A DNA stretch of 64,000 nucleotides from Thalassospira lucentensis (GCF_032921865.1 NZ_CP136684.1:1957001-2021000); one strand, 5' to 3'. Shown: positions 41,282-52,510, numbered from the stretch's first letter. The notes: generated from the sequence alone by a model not told the origin. A program made the numbers and translations.

Positions 41282-43261
41282 CTATTCGGCGGGTACGGTC
41301 TGAGCCGTTTTGGTGGAGCGGGTGGGAGCACCCACGCGATAGCGACGGTCAGACAGGGACATAAGCCCCCCCAGCACCATGATGATGCCGCCAGCCCACA
41401 TCCACGGGATCATGGGTTTGACATAGAAACGCGTCACCCATTTGCCGCTGGCGTCCTCGTCACCAATCACCGCATAGATATCGCCGGTGAAACCGGACCG
41501 GATTCCGGCCTCGGTCGTGGGCATGCCTTCAACCGTATAGACGCGCTTTTCCGGGGTCAGGGTGATGGTGCGTTCGCCCGGGGTTGCGATGGTGATGGTG
41601 GCCTCGCGGGCAAAGAAGTTCGGACCCTGATATTCGCGAAGGCCGCTGAGTGTAAAGGTGTGGCCCGAAACAACCGTGCTTTCGCCGATGGCAAGGGACT
41701 GAACCGATTCTTCGGTCCAGGCCTGTGATCCGGTGATGCCTGCGACAACAATCGCCATCCCGGCATGGGCCAGCATGGTGCCGTGGGCAGAGCGCGGCAG
41801 ATTGCGCATGCGGCGGAAGCTATTGGCCAAGGGTTCGCGGAAAAGCTTGATCCGTCCGGCCCATTCCAGCATCGTTCCAATAAACAGCCAGATCGCCAGC
41901 CCCATGCCAAACAGGGCAAAGGCCGGGCCACCGGCCAGCCAGTAGGTGACGATCAGAACCATGATGACGGCGGCAATCGCGATTTTGAGCTTGCCCAGAA
42001 CCGCAAACAGATCGGCGCGTTTCCATGGCATCAGCGGACCAAAAGCCATGGCAATGATCAGGGGCGTCATGATTGGCACGAAGGTGGAATTAAAGAACGG
42101 TGCGCCAACCGAGATTTTTTCGCCGGTCACGGTTTCGAGCAACAGGGGATAAAGGGTCCCCAGCAGCACCATGGCCGCCGCAATCGAAAGCAGCACATTG
42201 TTAAACACAAGTGCACCTTCGCGCGAGATCGGCTGAAACAGTCCGCCGCCCTTCAATGTCGGGGCGCGCCAGGCATAAAGGGCCAGCGATCCGCCCACCG
42301 TCAGGCACAGCAGGAGCAGGATGAACACCCCGCGGGTCGGGTCGGTGGCAAAGGCATGAACCGATGTCAGCGCGCCGGACCGCACCAGGAAGGTGCCGAG
42401 CAGCGAGAAGGAGAAAGCCAGAATTGAGAGGAAGATCGTCCAGCTTTTGAGCGCGTCGCGTTTTTCGACAACAATCGCCGAATGCAAAAGGGCGGTTCCG
42501 GCCAGCCACGGCATGAAGGATGCGTTTTCCACCGGATCCCAGAACCACCAGCCACCCCAGCCGAGTTCGTAATAGGCCCACCAGGAGCCAAGTCCGATCC
42601 CGGCGGTCAGGAACATCCATGCGGCCAGCGTCCATGGCCGGACCCAGCGCGCCCATGCCGGGTCAACCCGGCCTTCGATGAGTGCGGCGACGGCAAAGGC
42701 AAAGGCCACGGAAAAGCCGACATAACCGAGATAGAGGAACGGCGGATGAATGGCGATGCCGGGATCCTGAAGCAGCGGGTTCATACCTTCGCCGTTCAGC
42801 GGCGGGTTGATCACGCGCTCGAACGGGTTGGACGTCAGCAGAATGAACAGAAGGAAGCCGAGCGCAATCAGCCCCATCACGCCAACAACACGTGCCAGCA
42901 GGCTTGGCGGCAGGTTCTGGCCAAAGGCGGCGACGGCGGCCGAAAACAGGGTCAGGATCATGACCCAGAGCAGCATCGAGCCTTCGTGGTTGGCCCAGAC
43001 GCCGGTGATTTTATAGATCAGCGGTTTGGAGGTGTGGCTGTTGGCAAGCACATTCAGGACCGAGAAATCGGATGTGACATAGGCATATGTCAGGGCGGCG
43101 AAGCTTGTACCGACCAGCGCAAAGCAGGCAATGGACAGGCGTGGCGCAATTTTCAGAAGGGCGACATCACGCCGGGATGCGGCCATGAACGGGATGGTCG
43201 ACTGTGCCAATGCCACCACGAGTGACAGCACCAGGGCATAATGTCCGATTTCAACAATCAT
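41282..43261 (-). CDS. ccmF: Haem lyase subunit CcmF
   Basis: 659 residues with about 14 to 15 membrane segments. The WWD motif, here WWAYYELGWGGWWFWDP, is the haem-handling signature of CcmF/NrfE proteins, and SVWANHEGSML-like text appears (TGVWANHEGSMLLWV). It attaches haem covalently to apocytochromes c in the periplasm, working with CcmH and CcmI. First gene of the ccmF-ccmI pair. CcmE, which commonly precedes ccmF, is not beside it; the next gene is a divergent metal transporter. Confidence 0.96.
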   Translation of the reverse strand: MIVEIGHYALVLSLVVALAQSTIPFMAASRRDVALLKIAPRLSIACFALVGTSFAALTYAYVTSDFSVLNVLANSHTSKPLIYKITGVWANHEGSMLLWVMILTLFSAAVAAFGQNLPPSLLARVVGVMGLIALGFLLFILLTSNPFERVINPPLNGEGMNPLLQDPGIAIHPPFLYLGYVGFSVAFAFAVAALIEGRVDPAWARWVRPWTLAAWMFLTAGIGLGSWWAYYELGWGGWWFWDPVENASFMPWLAGTALLHSAIVVEKRDALKSWTIFLSILAFSFSLLGTFLVRSGALTSVHAFATDPTRGVFILLLLCLTVGGSLALYAWRAPTLKGGGLFQPISREGALVFNNVLLSIAAAMVLLGTLYPLLLETVTGEKISVGAPFFNSTFVPIMTPLIIAMAFGPLMPWKRADLFAVLGKLKIAIAAVIMVLIVTYWLAGGPAFALFGMGLAIWLFIGTMLEWAGRIKLFREPLANSFRRMRNLPRSAHGTMLAHAGMAIVVAGITGSQAWTEESVQSLAIGESTVVSGHTFTLSGLREYQGPNFFAREATITIATPGERTITLTPEKRVYTVEGMPTTEAGIRSGFTGDIYAVIGDEDASGKWVTRFYVKPMIPWMWAGGIIMVLGGLMSLSDRRYRVGAPTRSTKTAQTVPAE

Positions 43262-43468
43262 AAGTGGGCCTGTTGTTTGCTCTTATCCGCCTGCGGGGCT
43301 GATATAGTCGCTTCGATCAGGTTTGAAAACCTTGCGGAATATCAAATATGCGCTATTTGCTGCACAGGCGACGGTCAAAATATGGCAATAGTCATTACAT
43401 ATTACGCCAATTCACGATATAAAACCGCAATCAGCGAGCGGAAATTGAAGACCAAAGGTCTGTAGAAC

Positions 43469-44479
43469 ATGAGTCAATGTCCTGTCATTGACATCGCGCA
43501 AAGGGAAATGTGGGCACGTCGGGCAACGACGGCCTCTATTGTCATTGCTGCGACGCTGATTGCGATCAAGGCGGTCGGGTGGTTCCTAACCGATTCGGTC
43601 AGTCTGTTATCCTCGATGGTTGACAGTATGCTTGATGTCGGTACCGCTGTCGTCAACTTCATGGCGGTCCGCAGTGCATGGCGTCCGGCAGACCATGACC
43701 ACCGGTTTGGTCATGGCAAGGCTGAACCGCTGGCGGGGCTTTTCCAGTGTGCCTTCATGATCGGTGCCGCGATATTCGTGGTGGCCGAGGCCGCATCACG
43801 CGTGTTCGAGCCGCAACCGCTTCGTTTCGCGACGGAGGGTGTGTGGCTGATGGTCGTGTCGCTGGTGATGACATTTGGGCTGGTGCTGCTGCAACGAAAG
43901 GCGGCGCGCATGTCGGGTTCCGTCGCGGTCGAGGCCGATTCCCTGCAATATACCAGCGATATCCTTGCCAATGTTGCCGTCATCGTCGCATTGATGATGG
44001 GGATGTCGGGCTTCCTGTGGGCTGACCCGGTGATTGGCGGGATTGTTGCGATCTTCCTTGTTGCGTCCGCGGTCAAGGTCGGGCGGCAGTCGGTTACGGT
44101 TCTTATGGATGCCGAATTGCCGGAATCGGACAGCCAGCGGATCATCGAACTGACGATGAAAAACGCATCGGTGATAGGCATTCACCGTCTGCGCACCCGA
44201 TCATCAGGCGTGCATCGCTTTGCCGAGATCGAGCTGATCATGGATGGCGGGATGCTGATGCGGGAATCGCACACCATCTGCCATCAGGTGATGGACAGCA
44301 TCCGGTCGGAATATCCTGATCTCGATATCACCATCCATCCCGAACCGCCCGAAGACATCCATCTTGATGAATTCAGCGGTTACACCGAAGATCCGGAATT
44401 CTGGCATACGGGCCGCGCGCGCAAGGCCGGACAGGAAGGCATTCCGGTTTCCAATGGCGAGCTTGCAACGGGGCGCTGA
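43469..44479 (+). CDS. Cation diffusion facilitator (FieF/YiiP-like) metal exporter
   Basis: 336 residues. Six membrane helices plus a C-terminal cytoplasmic domain, with the CDF motifs SMVDSMLD and RFGHGKAEPL. The transport site in YiiP is Asp-Asp-His-Asp; here the residues are Asp52, Asp56, Gln160 and Asp164 (EADSLQYTSDI), so the histidine is replaced by glutamine. That change may alter metal preference away from zinc or cadmium. The C-terminus beyond residue 300 is a short extension. It is upstream of the TPP riboswitch, with no operon partner. Confidence 0.9.
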   Translation: MSQCPVIDIAQREMWARRATTASIVIAATLIAIKAVGWFLTDSVSLLSSMVDSMLDVGTAVVNFMAVRSAWRPADHDHRFGHGKAEPLAGLFQCAFMIGAAIFVVAEAASRVFEPQPLRFATEGVWLMVVSLVMTFGLVLLQRKAARMSGSVAVEADSLQYTSDILANVAVIVALMMGMSGFLWADPVIGGIVAIFLVASAVKVGRQSVTVLMDAELPESDSQRIIELTMKNASVIGIHRLRTRSSGVHRFAEIELIMDGGMLMRESHTICHQVMDSIRSEYPDLDITIHPEPPEDIHLDEFSGYTEDPEFWHTGRARKAGQEGIPVSNGELATGR

Positions 44480-44547
44480 TCTTTTGGCGCGTTGGGCCGT
44501 GCCCGCCGATTGACATCCCCCGCATAACTTGTAACCCTGCAATCGAT

Positions 44548-44644
44548 CACCTGGGGAGCCCCGACAAGGGGCTGAGAAACTGCTGGCTTTGCAGCGCAGT
44601 GACCCTTTGAACCTGATCCAGTTCATACTGGCGTAGGGATGGTG
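44548..44644 (+). ncRNA. TPP riboswitch (THI element)
   Basis: Contains the conserved pieces of the thiamine pyrophosphate aptamer: GGGGAGCC, GGGGCTGAGA, then GACCCTTTGAACCTGATC, then AGTTCATACTGGCGTAGGGA. It lies about 145 bp upstream of the thiC start, where it should repress thiC when TPP is abundant. The expression platform is between the aptamer and the thiC ribosome binding site. Confidence 0.97.
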
Positions 44645-44706
44645 CGGATGCCGGCATATTTACCTGTTTTGACATATGGGGTGCGCCCTTTTGTCATGGC
44701 GGGTGA

Positions 44707-46611
<1,905 letters not shown>

Positions 46612-46622
46612 ACCACGAAAAT

Positions 46623-46656
46623 GGCGGGCCCGGTGACGGACCCGCCTTCTTCTTTT
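46623..46656 (+). terminator. Terminator of thiC
   Basis: Stem GGCGGGCC/GGACCCGCC with a short loop, followed by a pyrimidine and T-rich run on the plus strand, 12-45 bp after the thiC stop. Confidence 0.7.
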
Positions 46657-46675
46657 AGTTTGCCGTGCCGAAAGG

Positions 46676-47440
46676 TTAAAGGACGGTCAGCATGCTGGCG
46701 ACCAGCGGATGACGGACGATGTCCTTATCCGCCAGTTTGACGCAGGCGATGTCTTCGACATTTTCAAGACGGTCCGACATTTCAGACAGACCGGACATTT
46801 CCGGCAGAAGGTCGGTCTGATCCGGGTCGCCGGTCAGGATCATGGTGGAATTCCAGCCAAGGCGGGTGACCAGCATCTTGAGCTGTCCATAGGTGCAGTT
46901 CTGCGCCTCGTCGATCACGACGAAGGCATTGTTGAGCGTGCGGCCACGCATATAGCCGATTGGTGCGATTTCAATCGTGCCGTCCGACAGATACTGCCGC
47001 AGGCGTTTGGCGCCGAGGCGGTCATTGAGCGCGTCATAAAGCGGGCGAAGGTAGGGGGCCATTTTGGCTTCGACGTCGCCGGGCAGGAAGCCGATATTTT
47101 CCCCGGCCTCGACCGCGGGACGGGCCAGAACGATGCGGCCGATTTCGCCGTTATCAAGGGCTTCGACGGCTTTGGAAACTGCGATAAAAGTTTTCCCGGT
47201 TCCAGCCGGGCCGAGTGCAAGGATGAGGTTGAAGGCGTCGATTGCTTCCATCAGGGCCGCCTGATTTTCGCTTTTGGGGCGAATGTGGCGGCGGAAGCTT
47301 TGATCGCGTTGGCCGTTCTGGGGGGCGTCACCCTGACCGTTCAGGGGATGCCAGTTTGACTTGTCACCGTCAAACAGCTCGTGAACGTTGGTATCTGCCT
47401 GCTGCGGACGGCTACGACGGCGTGCTGCGCGCTTACCCAT
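46676..47440 (-). CDS. PhoH-like ATPase
   Basis: 254 residues. The P-loop GPAGTGKT at residues 77-84, the Walker B stretch FVVIDEAQNCTYGQ and MILTGDPDQTDL identify the PhoH family. PhoH proteins are helicase-like ATPases, in several cases linked to RNases or phosphate starvation; the role here is unknown. Strong ribosome binding site (GAGGTGAC) upstream. It lacks the N-terminal KH or PIN domain of longer PhoH proteins. The ars operon lies upstream on the same strand but a terminator separates them. Confidence 0.92.
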   Translation of the reverse strand: MGKRAARRRSRPQQADTNVHELFDGDKSNWHPLNGQGDAPQNGQRDQSFRRHIRPKSENQAALMEAIDAFNLILALGPAGTGKTFIAVSKAVEALDNGEIGRIVLARPAVEAGENIGFLPGDVEAKMAPYLRPLYDALNDRLGAKRLRQYLSDGTIEIAPIGYMRGRTLNNAFVVIDEAQNCTYGQLKMLVTRLGWNSTMILTGDPDQTDLLPEMSGLSEMSDRLENVEDIACVKLADKDIVRHPLVASMLTVL

Positions 47441-47469
47441 AAGTCACCTCATCAATTGTGCCAATAAAG

Positions 47470-47501
47470 CAAAACGCGCCATTCCATCATGGAAAGGCGC
47501 G
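47470..47501 (-). terminator. Hairpin with T run upstream of phoH
   Basis: Stem CGCGCC(T)TTCCA paired with TGGAA(T)GGCGCG with one mismatch, followed on the minus strand by TTTT. It lies about 290 bp beyond the arsJ stop and 30 bp before the phoH start and should block ars readthrough or attenuate phoH. Confidence 0.5.
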
Positions 47502-47789
47502 CATTCAATTTTCATCTTGCGATGGAAGTGGCGGGTGGGTTCTCCGCCGTTCGCAGCAGCATGTTGCATCTGCGATCCGGGGGGCGAAAAATTCCGTTTT
47601 ACAACGTGCTCTCGCGTCACTCGGGAACCCCTCCTTCGGTCGAGTTCTTGACCGTACTTTGGAATCGTACCCCTACATCCTGTGTTTTGTCACTGTTTTT
47701 TATCGGATTAAATTTAAGTGAAATCGGAAACTGAGTCTTTTCAGCGATTTATCCCGCATCTGCGAGATAACTTTTTTCTAATGCAGCCG

Positions 47790-49022
47790 CTAAGACGTTG
47801 CTGATTGGTGTTTTGGCAGGCCAAAACTGATCATCCAGCCGATCAGAAGGAACGCCGCCGAGACCACCAGACAGCCGACCAGACCCCCATACATATAGGC
47901 CAGTCCCGACAGGATGGTGCCGGTTAGTCGCCCGACGGCATTGGACATGTAATAGAACCCGACATTCATCGCGACCCTGTCGCCATCGGCATAGGCAAGG
48001 ATCAGATAGGAATGCAGCGATGAATTGACCGCAAAGACCAGACCGAAGATCATCAAGCCGCCCAGAACGGTGATTTCGGGAGAGATATCAAACTGCACGG
48101 CAGCCGCAATGCCCGCCGTTACGATGATCAGGGCGAAAATCCACAGACGCGCACTTTGACCATCCGGCGTACCATTGAGGGTGCGTGTGCCCGCGCGCAG
48201 GATTTTGGGCGCAATCGTCTGGATGAAGCCATAACCGATCACCCAAAGCGCCATATAGGTGCCGACCTCGATATGGCCCCATCCAAGGTGCGTCGCCAGA
48301 AACACCGGAAGCCCGACGACGAACCAGATATCGCGCGACCCGAACAGGAACATGCGGGCGGCCGAGAGCACATTGATCTTGCGATCCTTGGAAAAGACTT
48401 CGCGGAATTTCGGTTTTGCCTTGTTGGCGGGGGCAACCATTTCGGGACCGATGGAAAGGGCAACCGCAATCAGGATGATGGTCAGCCCGGTTGCCATGGC
48501 AAGCAACGCCCCGCCAAAGCCAAGCCACGCCAGAAGTGCGCCCCCCATGAAAAACCCGGCCCCTTTAAGCGCGTTTTTCGATCCGGTCAGAAGGGCGACC
48601 CAGCGAAACAGCGCGCCGTTTGCATTTTCGGGTACCAGAACCCTGATCGCCGACTTGCTCGACATTTTGGTCAGGTCCTTGGCGACACCCGATGCGGCCT
48701 GCAGGCCCATGACATAGGCAACCGATATCCATGGCAGCCAGTTTTCATTGGTCAGGGACAGGGCGGAAAGGGCCGCGATCTGGGTGATCAGGCCGGCAAA
48801 CAGGGTAAAGCGCAGGCCGCGCGCCTGTGCCAGCCAGCCACCGACCAGATTGGTGATGACCCCGGCACATTCATAAAGGACAAACAGAAGGGCGATTTCA
48901 AAAGCGGAATATCCAAGGTCATTGAAATGCAGCAGAACCAGCATGCGCAAAGCCCCGTCCGTCAGGGTGAAACCCCAATAGGCGGATGTGACAAGGGCAT
49001 AGTTGCGAATGGCGGATGACAT
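47790..49022 (-). CDS. arsJ: ArsJ-type MFS transporter (organoarsenical efflux)
   Basis: 410 residues with twelve membrane segments. The NYALVTSAYWGFTLTDGALRM start, VLLHFNDLGYSAFEIALLF and QAASGVAKDLTKMSSKSAIR are typical of ArsJ, the exporter of 1-arseno-3-phosphoglycerate. It lies 11 bp after the GAPDH gene on the same strand; GAPDH makes the compound and ArsJ exports it, a pairing known in arsenate resistance. Last gene of the arsR operon. Confidence 0.93.
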   Translation of the reverse strand: MSSAIRNYALVTSAYWGFTLTDGALRMLVLLHFNDLGYSAFEIALLFVLYECAGVITNLVGGWLAQARGLRFTLFAGLITQIAALSALSLTNENWLPWISVAYVMGLQAASGVAKDLTKMSSKSAIRVLVPENANGALFRWVALLTGSKNALKGAGFFMGGALLAWLGFGGALLAMATGLTIILIAVALSIGPEMVAPANKAKPKFREVFSKDRKINVLSAARMFLFGSRDIWFVVGLPVFLATHLGWGHIEVGTYMALWVIGYGFIQTIAPKILRAGTRTLNGTPDGQSARLWIFALIIVTAGIAAAVQFDISPEITVLGGLMIFGLVFAVNSSLHSYLILAYADGDRVAMNVGFYYMSNAVGRLTGTILSGLAYMYGGLVGCLVVSAAFLLIGWMISFGLPKHQSATS

Positions 49023-49033
49023 GAAAAAGAACC

Positions 49034-50050
49034 CTACAGGCTTTGCGCGACCTTGGCCGCCAGATCAACCATCCGGCAGACATAGCCCCATTCATTGTCA
49101 TACCAGGCGAGGATTTTGACCTGCCGTTTGTCGATCACCATGGTTGATCCGGCATCAATGATCGAAGATCTGGGATCGTTCAGATAATCGCAACTGACCA
49201 GCGGGCGTTCCTCGTATCCGAGAATCCCGGCAAGATAGGTTTCCGATGCGGTGCGCAGCAGGTCATTGACGGTTTCGACATCGGTATCGCGGGCGACCTC
49301 GAACACACAATCGGTCAGCGATGCGTTGAGCAACGGCACGCGCACGGCAATCCCGTTCAGCTTTCCCGTCAGTTCTGGATAGATCATGGTGATGGCGGTG
49401 GCCGAGCCGGTGCTGGTGGGGATCAGCGATTGCAGGCTGGACCGGGCGCGACGCAGATCCTTGTGCGGCAGGTCAACCACGGTTTGCGTGTTGGTCACAT
49501 CATGGATGGTGGTGATCGACCCATGCACGATGCCGAGTTTTTCGTGGATGACCCTGACCACCGGGGCAAGGCAGTTTGTCGTGCAGCTTGCCGCGGTCAG
49601 CAGGTGATGGATCTCCGGATCATAAAGATCGTCATTTACGCCATAAACAATGTTAAGCGCGCCTTCCTTGACCGGGGCGGCGACGATGACCTTTTTTACG
49701 CCCTGATCAAAATAGGGCTGAAGCGTTTCGGGGGTTTTGAATTTGCCAGTGCATTCCAGAACGATGTCGCAGCCCAGCCCGACCCAGTCGGTATCGCCCG
49801 GTGTGGCATTTTCGGAAAAGGTCAGGGTGGTTTGGCCATCAATGACGAGCGCATCATCAATGCAGGTCACCGGATGATCCCAGCGCCCGTGTACGGAATC
49901 GAATTCCAGCAGGTGGGCGGCGGTTTTTGCCCCGCCGCTGATTTCGTTGATATGGACAAATTCAAGGTCGGGATGGCCCCAGCCCGCGCGCAGGGCAAGG
50001 CGACCCATGCGGCCAAAGCCGTTGATGCCGATACGGATTTTGCTGCTCAT
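49034..50050 (-). CDS. ArsJ-associated glyceraldehyde-3-phosphate dehydrogenase
   Basis: 338 residues. Rossmann start [15 protein letters not shown], catalytic cysteine in [13 protein letters not shown], and [21 protein letters not shown]. It uses arsenate in place of phosphate to form 1-arseno-3-phosphoglycerate. It is recognised as the ars type from its position beside arsJ and acr3; housekeeping GAPDH differs in sequence (CTTNCLAP is shared, but [15 protein letters not shown] resembles the ars subgroup). The start ATG overlaps the acr3 stop by 4 bp. Confidence 0.92.
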   Translation of the reverse strand: MSSKIRIGINGFGRMGRLALRAGWGHPDLEFVHINEISGGAKTAAHLLEFDSVHGRWDHPVTCIDDALVIDGQTTLTFSENATPGDTDWVGLGCDIVLECTGKFKTPETLQPYFDQGVKKVIVAAPVKEGALNIVYGVNDDLYDPEIHHLLTAASCTTNCLAPVVRVIHEKLGIVHGSITTIHDVTNTQTVVDLPHKDLRRARSSLQSLIPTSTGSATAITMIYPELTGKLNGIAVRVPLLNASLTDCVFEVARDTDVETVNDLLRTASETYLAGILGYEERPLVSCDYLNDPRSSIIDAGSTMVIDKRQVKILAWYDNEWGYVCRMVDLAAKVAQSL

Positions 50051-51123
50051 TTCGAGGTCTCCGGCATGCGGGTGATATCAGGGGCCGGAAACCAGTGGCG
50101 CGACCGGTTGGCAATCGCCACCAGTGAGAGCATGACAGGGACTTCGACCAGAACGCCGACAACGGTGGCAAGGGCCGCACCCGATGAAAAACCAAACAGG
50201 CCAATCGCGGTGGCGACCGCCAGTTCAAAGAAATTCGATGCCCCGATCATCGCCGACGGGGCAGCAATGCGATGTTCAACGCCCAGAAACTTGTTCGCAC
50301 CATAGGCAATGGCGGCAATGAAATAGGTTTGCAGAATGATCGGCACGGCCAGCATGGCAATGATCAGAGGCTGGGCAATGATCTGTTTGCCCTGAAAGGC
50401 AAACAGCAGCACGAGCGTCGCCAGAAGGGCCGCCATGGAAACCGGGGCCAGCTTTGCCTCGAACCGTTTCAGGCGATCAGCACCACCCTGCAAAACGCGG
50501 TTGCGGATCGCCTGACCGGCGAGGAGCGGAATGACGATAAAGGCAATCACCGAAATCGTCAGGGTTTCCCACGGCACGGTAATCGCGGAAATGCCCAGCA
50601 GCAAAGCGACAATCGGCGCAAAGGCGAAAATCATCACCGTATCGTTAAGCGCGACCTGGCTTAGCGTGAAATTCGCATCGCCGCGTGTCAGATGCGACCA
50701 GACAAAGACCATCGCGGTGCAGGGGGCGGCGCCTAGCAGGATCAGCCCGGCGATATAGCTTTCGATCTCGGTTTCGGGCAGGAACGGGCGAAACACGATG
50801 CCGATAAACAGCCAGCCAAGGGCCGCCATGGTAAATGGCTTGATCAGCCAGTTGACGCCGAGCGTCACACCGATGCCGCGCCATTGGCGGCCGACTTCGT
50901 GCAGGGCATGAAAATCGACCTTCATCAGCATCGGTACGATCATAAGCCAGATCAGAACCGTAACCGGCAGATTGATTTCATAGGCCGTCAGGCCGCCGAT
51001 CATCTGAAAGATATCGGGGAAAAGTTCGCCAAGGCCGATGCCGACGATGATGCTGGCGGCAACCCAGATCGTCAGATAGCGTTCAAAAATTCCCATCGGG
51101 GCGGTGCCGGTTTCGGTCGTCAT
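50047..51123 (-). CDS. acr3: Arsenite efflux permease Acr3
   Basis: 358 residues, ten membrane segments. Acr3/BASS family arsenite exporter: the conserved cysteine lies in [16 protein letters not shown], and [12 protein letters not shown]-like text ([16 protein letters not shown]) and the N-terminal [20 protein letters not shown] are diagnostic. Driven by the proton gradient. Follows arsC by 2 bp and overlaps the GAPDH start by 4 bp, so all three are translationally coupled. Confidence 0.95.
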   Translation of the reverse strand: MTTETGTAPMGIFERYLTIWVAASIIVGIGLGELFPDIFQMIGGLTAYEINLPVTVLIWLMIVPMLMKVDFHALHEVGRQWRGIGVTLGVNWLIKPFTMAALGWLFIGIVFRPFLPETEIESYIAGLILLGAAPCTAMVFVWSHLTRGDANFTLSQVALNDTVMIFAFAPIVALLLGISAITVPWETLTISVIAFIVIPLLAGQAIRNRVLQGGADRLKRFEAKLAPVSMAALLATLVLLFAFQGKQIIAQPLIIAMLAVPIILQTYFIAAIAYGANKFLGVEHRIAAPSAMIGASNFFELAVATAIGLFGFSSGAALATVVGVLVEVPVMLSLVAIANRSRHWFPAPDITRMPETSK

Positions 51124-51125
51124 CT

Positions 51126-51644
51126 TCAGGCACTTTCGCTTTCTGGCAGTCCGGTTTTGCCGATATCGTCGAGTTTGCGTTGCAGTGACATCCGGTCAAG
51201 GGACGCGAAAGGCAGGCTTGTGAAAATCGAAATCCGGTTGCGCAGCATGCGATAGGCATCGGCAAAGGCGAGGCGGATTTCGGCCTCGGTACCGGTGGCA
51301 CCTGCCGGGTCGGGCACGCCCCAATGGGCTGTCATCGGCGAGCCGGGGAAAATCGGGCAGCTTTCCTTTGCCGTCTGGTCGCAGACCGTGAAGACGAAAT
51401 CAAATTTGATCGTGTCCTGCCCGGAATAGACTTCCATCGGTTTGGATGAAAAGACCGACGGATCATGGCCGAGGCTTTCAAGAAGGTCGATCGTATAGGG
51501 ATGCAGATGGCCGCGCGGATGCGCCCCGGCGCTAAAGCCATGGAAATGGTCCGCGCCTTCGCGGTTCAGGATGGCCTCGGCCATGATGGAACGCGCCGAA
51601 TTTCCCTGACACAGGAAGAGGATATTATAGGTACCGCCAGCCAT
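51126..51644 (-). CDS. arsC: Arsenate reductase, low-molecular-weight phosphatase type
   Basis: 172 residues. The N-terminal active-site loop FLCQGNSARSIMAEA is C-x5-R of the low-molecular-weight phosphatase fold, with Cys12 and Arg18. Later cysteines in TVCDQTAKESCPIF could relay the disulfide. The usual CTGNS loop has Gln in place of Thr, which is minor. Reduces arsenate to arsenite for Acr3; residues after 140 are an extra helical tail. Preceded on the strand by arsR (36 bp gap). Confidence 0.93.
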   Translation of the reverse strand: MAGGTYNILFLCQGNSARSIMAEAILNREGADHFHGFSAGAHPRGHLHPYTIDLLESLGHDPSVFSSKPMEVYSGQDTIKFDFVFTVCDQTAKESCPIFPGSPMTAHWGVPDPAGATGTEAEIRLAFADAYRMLRNRISIFTSLPFASLDRMSLQRKLDDIGKTGLPESESA

Positions 51645-51680
51645 AATGATGTCTCCGTCCGGTTATGCCGGTTTGGCGTT

Positions 51681-52022
51681 TCAGCAACAGGTCGAGGTCG
51701 ATGTTTTGTCGGGAACCGTAATTCCGCACAGTTCAGGGCGGCCCTGACAGCAATCATCGGCAAGAAACCCCAGAAGATCGCGCATCACATCTGGGACGAT
51801 CCGATAGATGATCGACCGGCCATTGCGTTGCGACGTGATCAGTCCGGCCTGGCTCAGAACCGACAGATGGGTCGACATGGTGTTGTGCGGGACCGCAAGA
51901 CTGCGCGCGAGATCACCTGCTGCCATGCCGTCCTCGCCCACGCGCACCAGAAGCCTGAATGCTGCCAGACGATGTTCCTGTGCCAGTGCGCCAAGGGCGC
52001 TGATTGCTGTATTTATTTCCAT
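51681..52022 (-). CDS. arsR: ArsR-family arsenic-responsive repressor (arsRC-acr3-gap-arsJ operon)
   Basis: 113 residues from the ATG at 52022, which removes an odd N-terminal tail. The winged helix HNTMSTHLSVLSQAGLITSQRNGRSIIY is typical. The arsenite-binding cysteines are probably at the C-terminus (ADDCCQG, LCG, STCC) rather than in helix 3. It should autorepress by binding the palindrome that overlaps its own promoter, and be released by arsenite. Confidence 0.93.
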   Translation of the reverse strand: MEINTAISALGALAQEHRLAAFRLLVRVGEDGMAAGDLARSLAVPHNTMSTHLSVLSQAGLITSQRNGRSIIYRIVPDVMRDLLGFLADDCCQGRPELCGITVPDKTSTSTCC

Positions 52023-52058
52023 ATGTCGGGAAATATCGACATATTGTGTCGAAGTCAA
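52021..52058 (-). promoter_or_regulatory. Putative ars promoter with overlapping ArsR operator
   Basis: A 24-bp inverted repeat (ATATGTCG, eight-base spacer, CGACATAT) spans 52021-52044. On the minus strand a -35-like TTGACT (52053-52058) and a -10-like TATTTC (52030-52035) are 17 bp apart, so the repeat covers the -10 box and a bound repressor would block RNA polymerase. Further TGTCG/CGACA half-sites lie just beyond. Confidence 0.6.
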
Positions 52059-52116
52059 ATGACAAGTTTGCGACATCCGTTTTACCGATCCGGAATTCAG
52101 AAAAAAGATGACAAAA

Positions 52117-52136
52117 CTAGTTTTATAGTTATATCA
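52117..52136 (+). promoter_or_regulatory. Putative operator of the second ArsR arm, copy 1
   Basis: The 20-bp element starting CTAG and containing ATAGTTAT recurs in inverted orientation at 52481-52500 (15 of 20 positions agree). It lies directly upstream of the second arsR-like gene. Confidence 0.5.
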
Positions 52137-52144
52137 TTTTCCCC

Positions 52145-52462
52145 ATGAGAGACACCGACAATATTGCAATGGCGTTTGCCGCCCTTGGTCATTCTGCCCG
52201 GCTGCGGATTTTCCGCCTGCTGGTGCGGGCTGGTGCGACGGGCCTGAACATAGGCGAGATTGGCCGACATACCGGATTGCCGGCATCGACATTGGCGCAT
52301 CATCTTGGTGCGCTGGTGCAGGCCGGTCTGGTCTGGCAGGAACGCCACGGGCGCGAAACGGTCAATCATGCGGATGTCGTGGCGATTCGCGACGTGCTTG
52401 ATGCGCTGGTTGCGGAATGTTGCATCGGTGTGGATGCCGAAGAAAAAGAGGACGCGGTCTAG
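52145..52462 (+). CDS. Second ArsR-family regulator
   Basis: 105 residues. Winged helix ASTLAHHLGALVQAGLVWQERHG and the helix-1 start AFAALGHSARLRIFRLLV are ArsR-like. The C-terminal cysteine pair in ALVAECCIG is a plausible arsenic or metal(loid) sensor. It differs clearly in sequence from the other ArsR and is divergent from it. The gene that follows (49 bp gap) is a permease, presumably its target. Confidence 0.88.
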   Translation: MRDTDNIAMAFAALGHSARLRIFRLLVRAGATGLNIGEIGRHTGLPASTLAHHLGALVQAGLVWQERHGRETVNHADVVAIRDVLDALVAECCIGVDAEEKEDAV

Positions 52463-52480
52463 TCGCCTCTTTTTTTGAGC

Positions 52481-52500
52481 TAACATAACTATTATTCTAG
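52481..52500 (-). promoter_or_regulatory. Putative operator of the second ArsR arm, copy 2
   Basis: Reverse complement of this 20-bp element, CTAGAATAATAGTTATGTTA, matches the copy upstream of the second arsR in 15 of 20 positions. It lies about 10 bp upstream of the permease start, in the gap after the second regulator. Confidence 0.5.
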
Positions 52501-52510
52501 GAATATAGAT

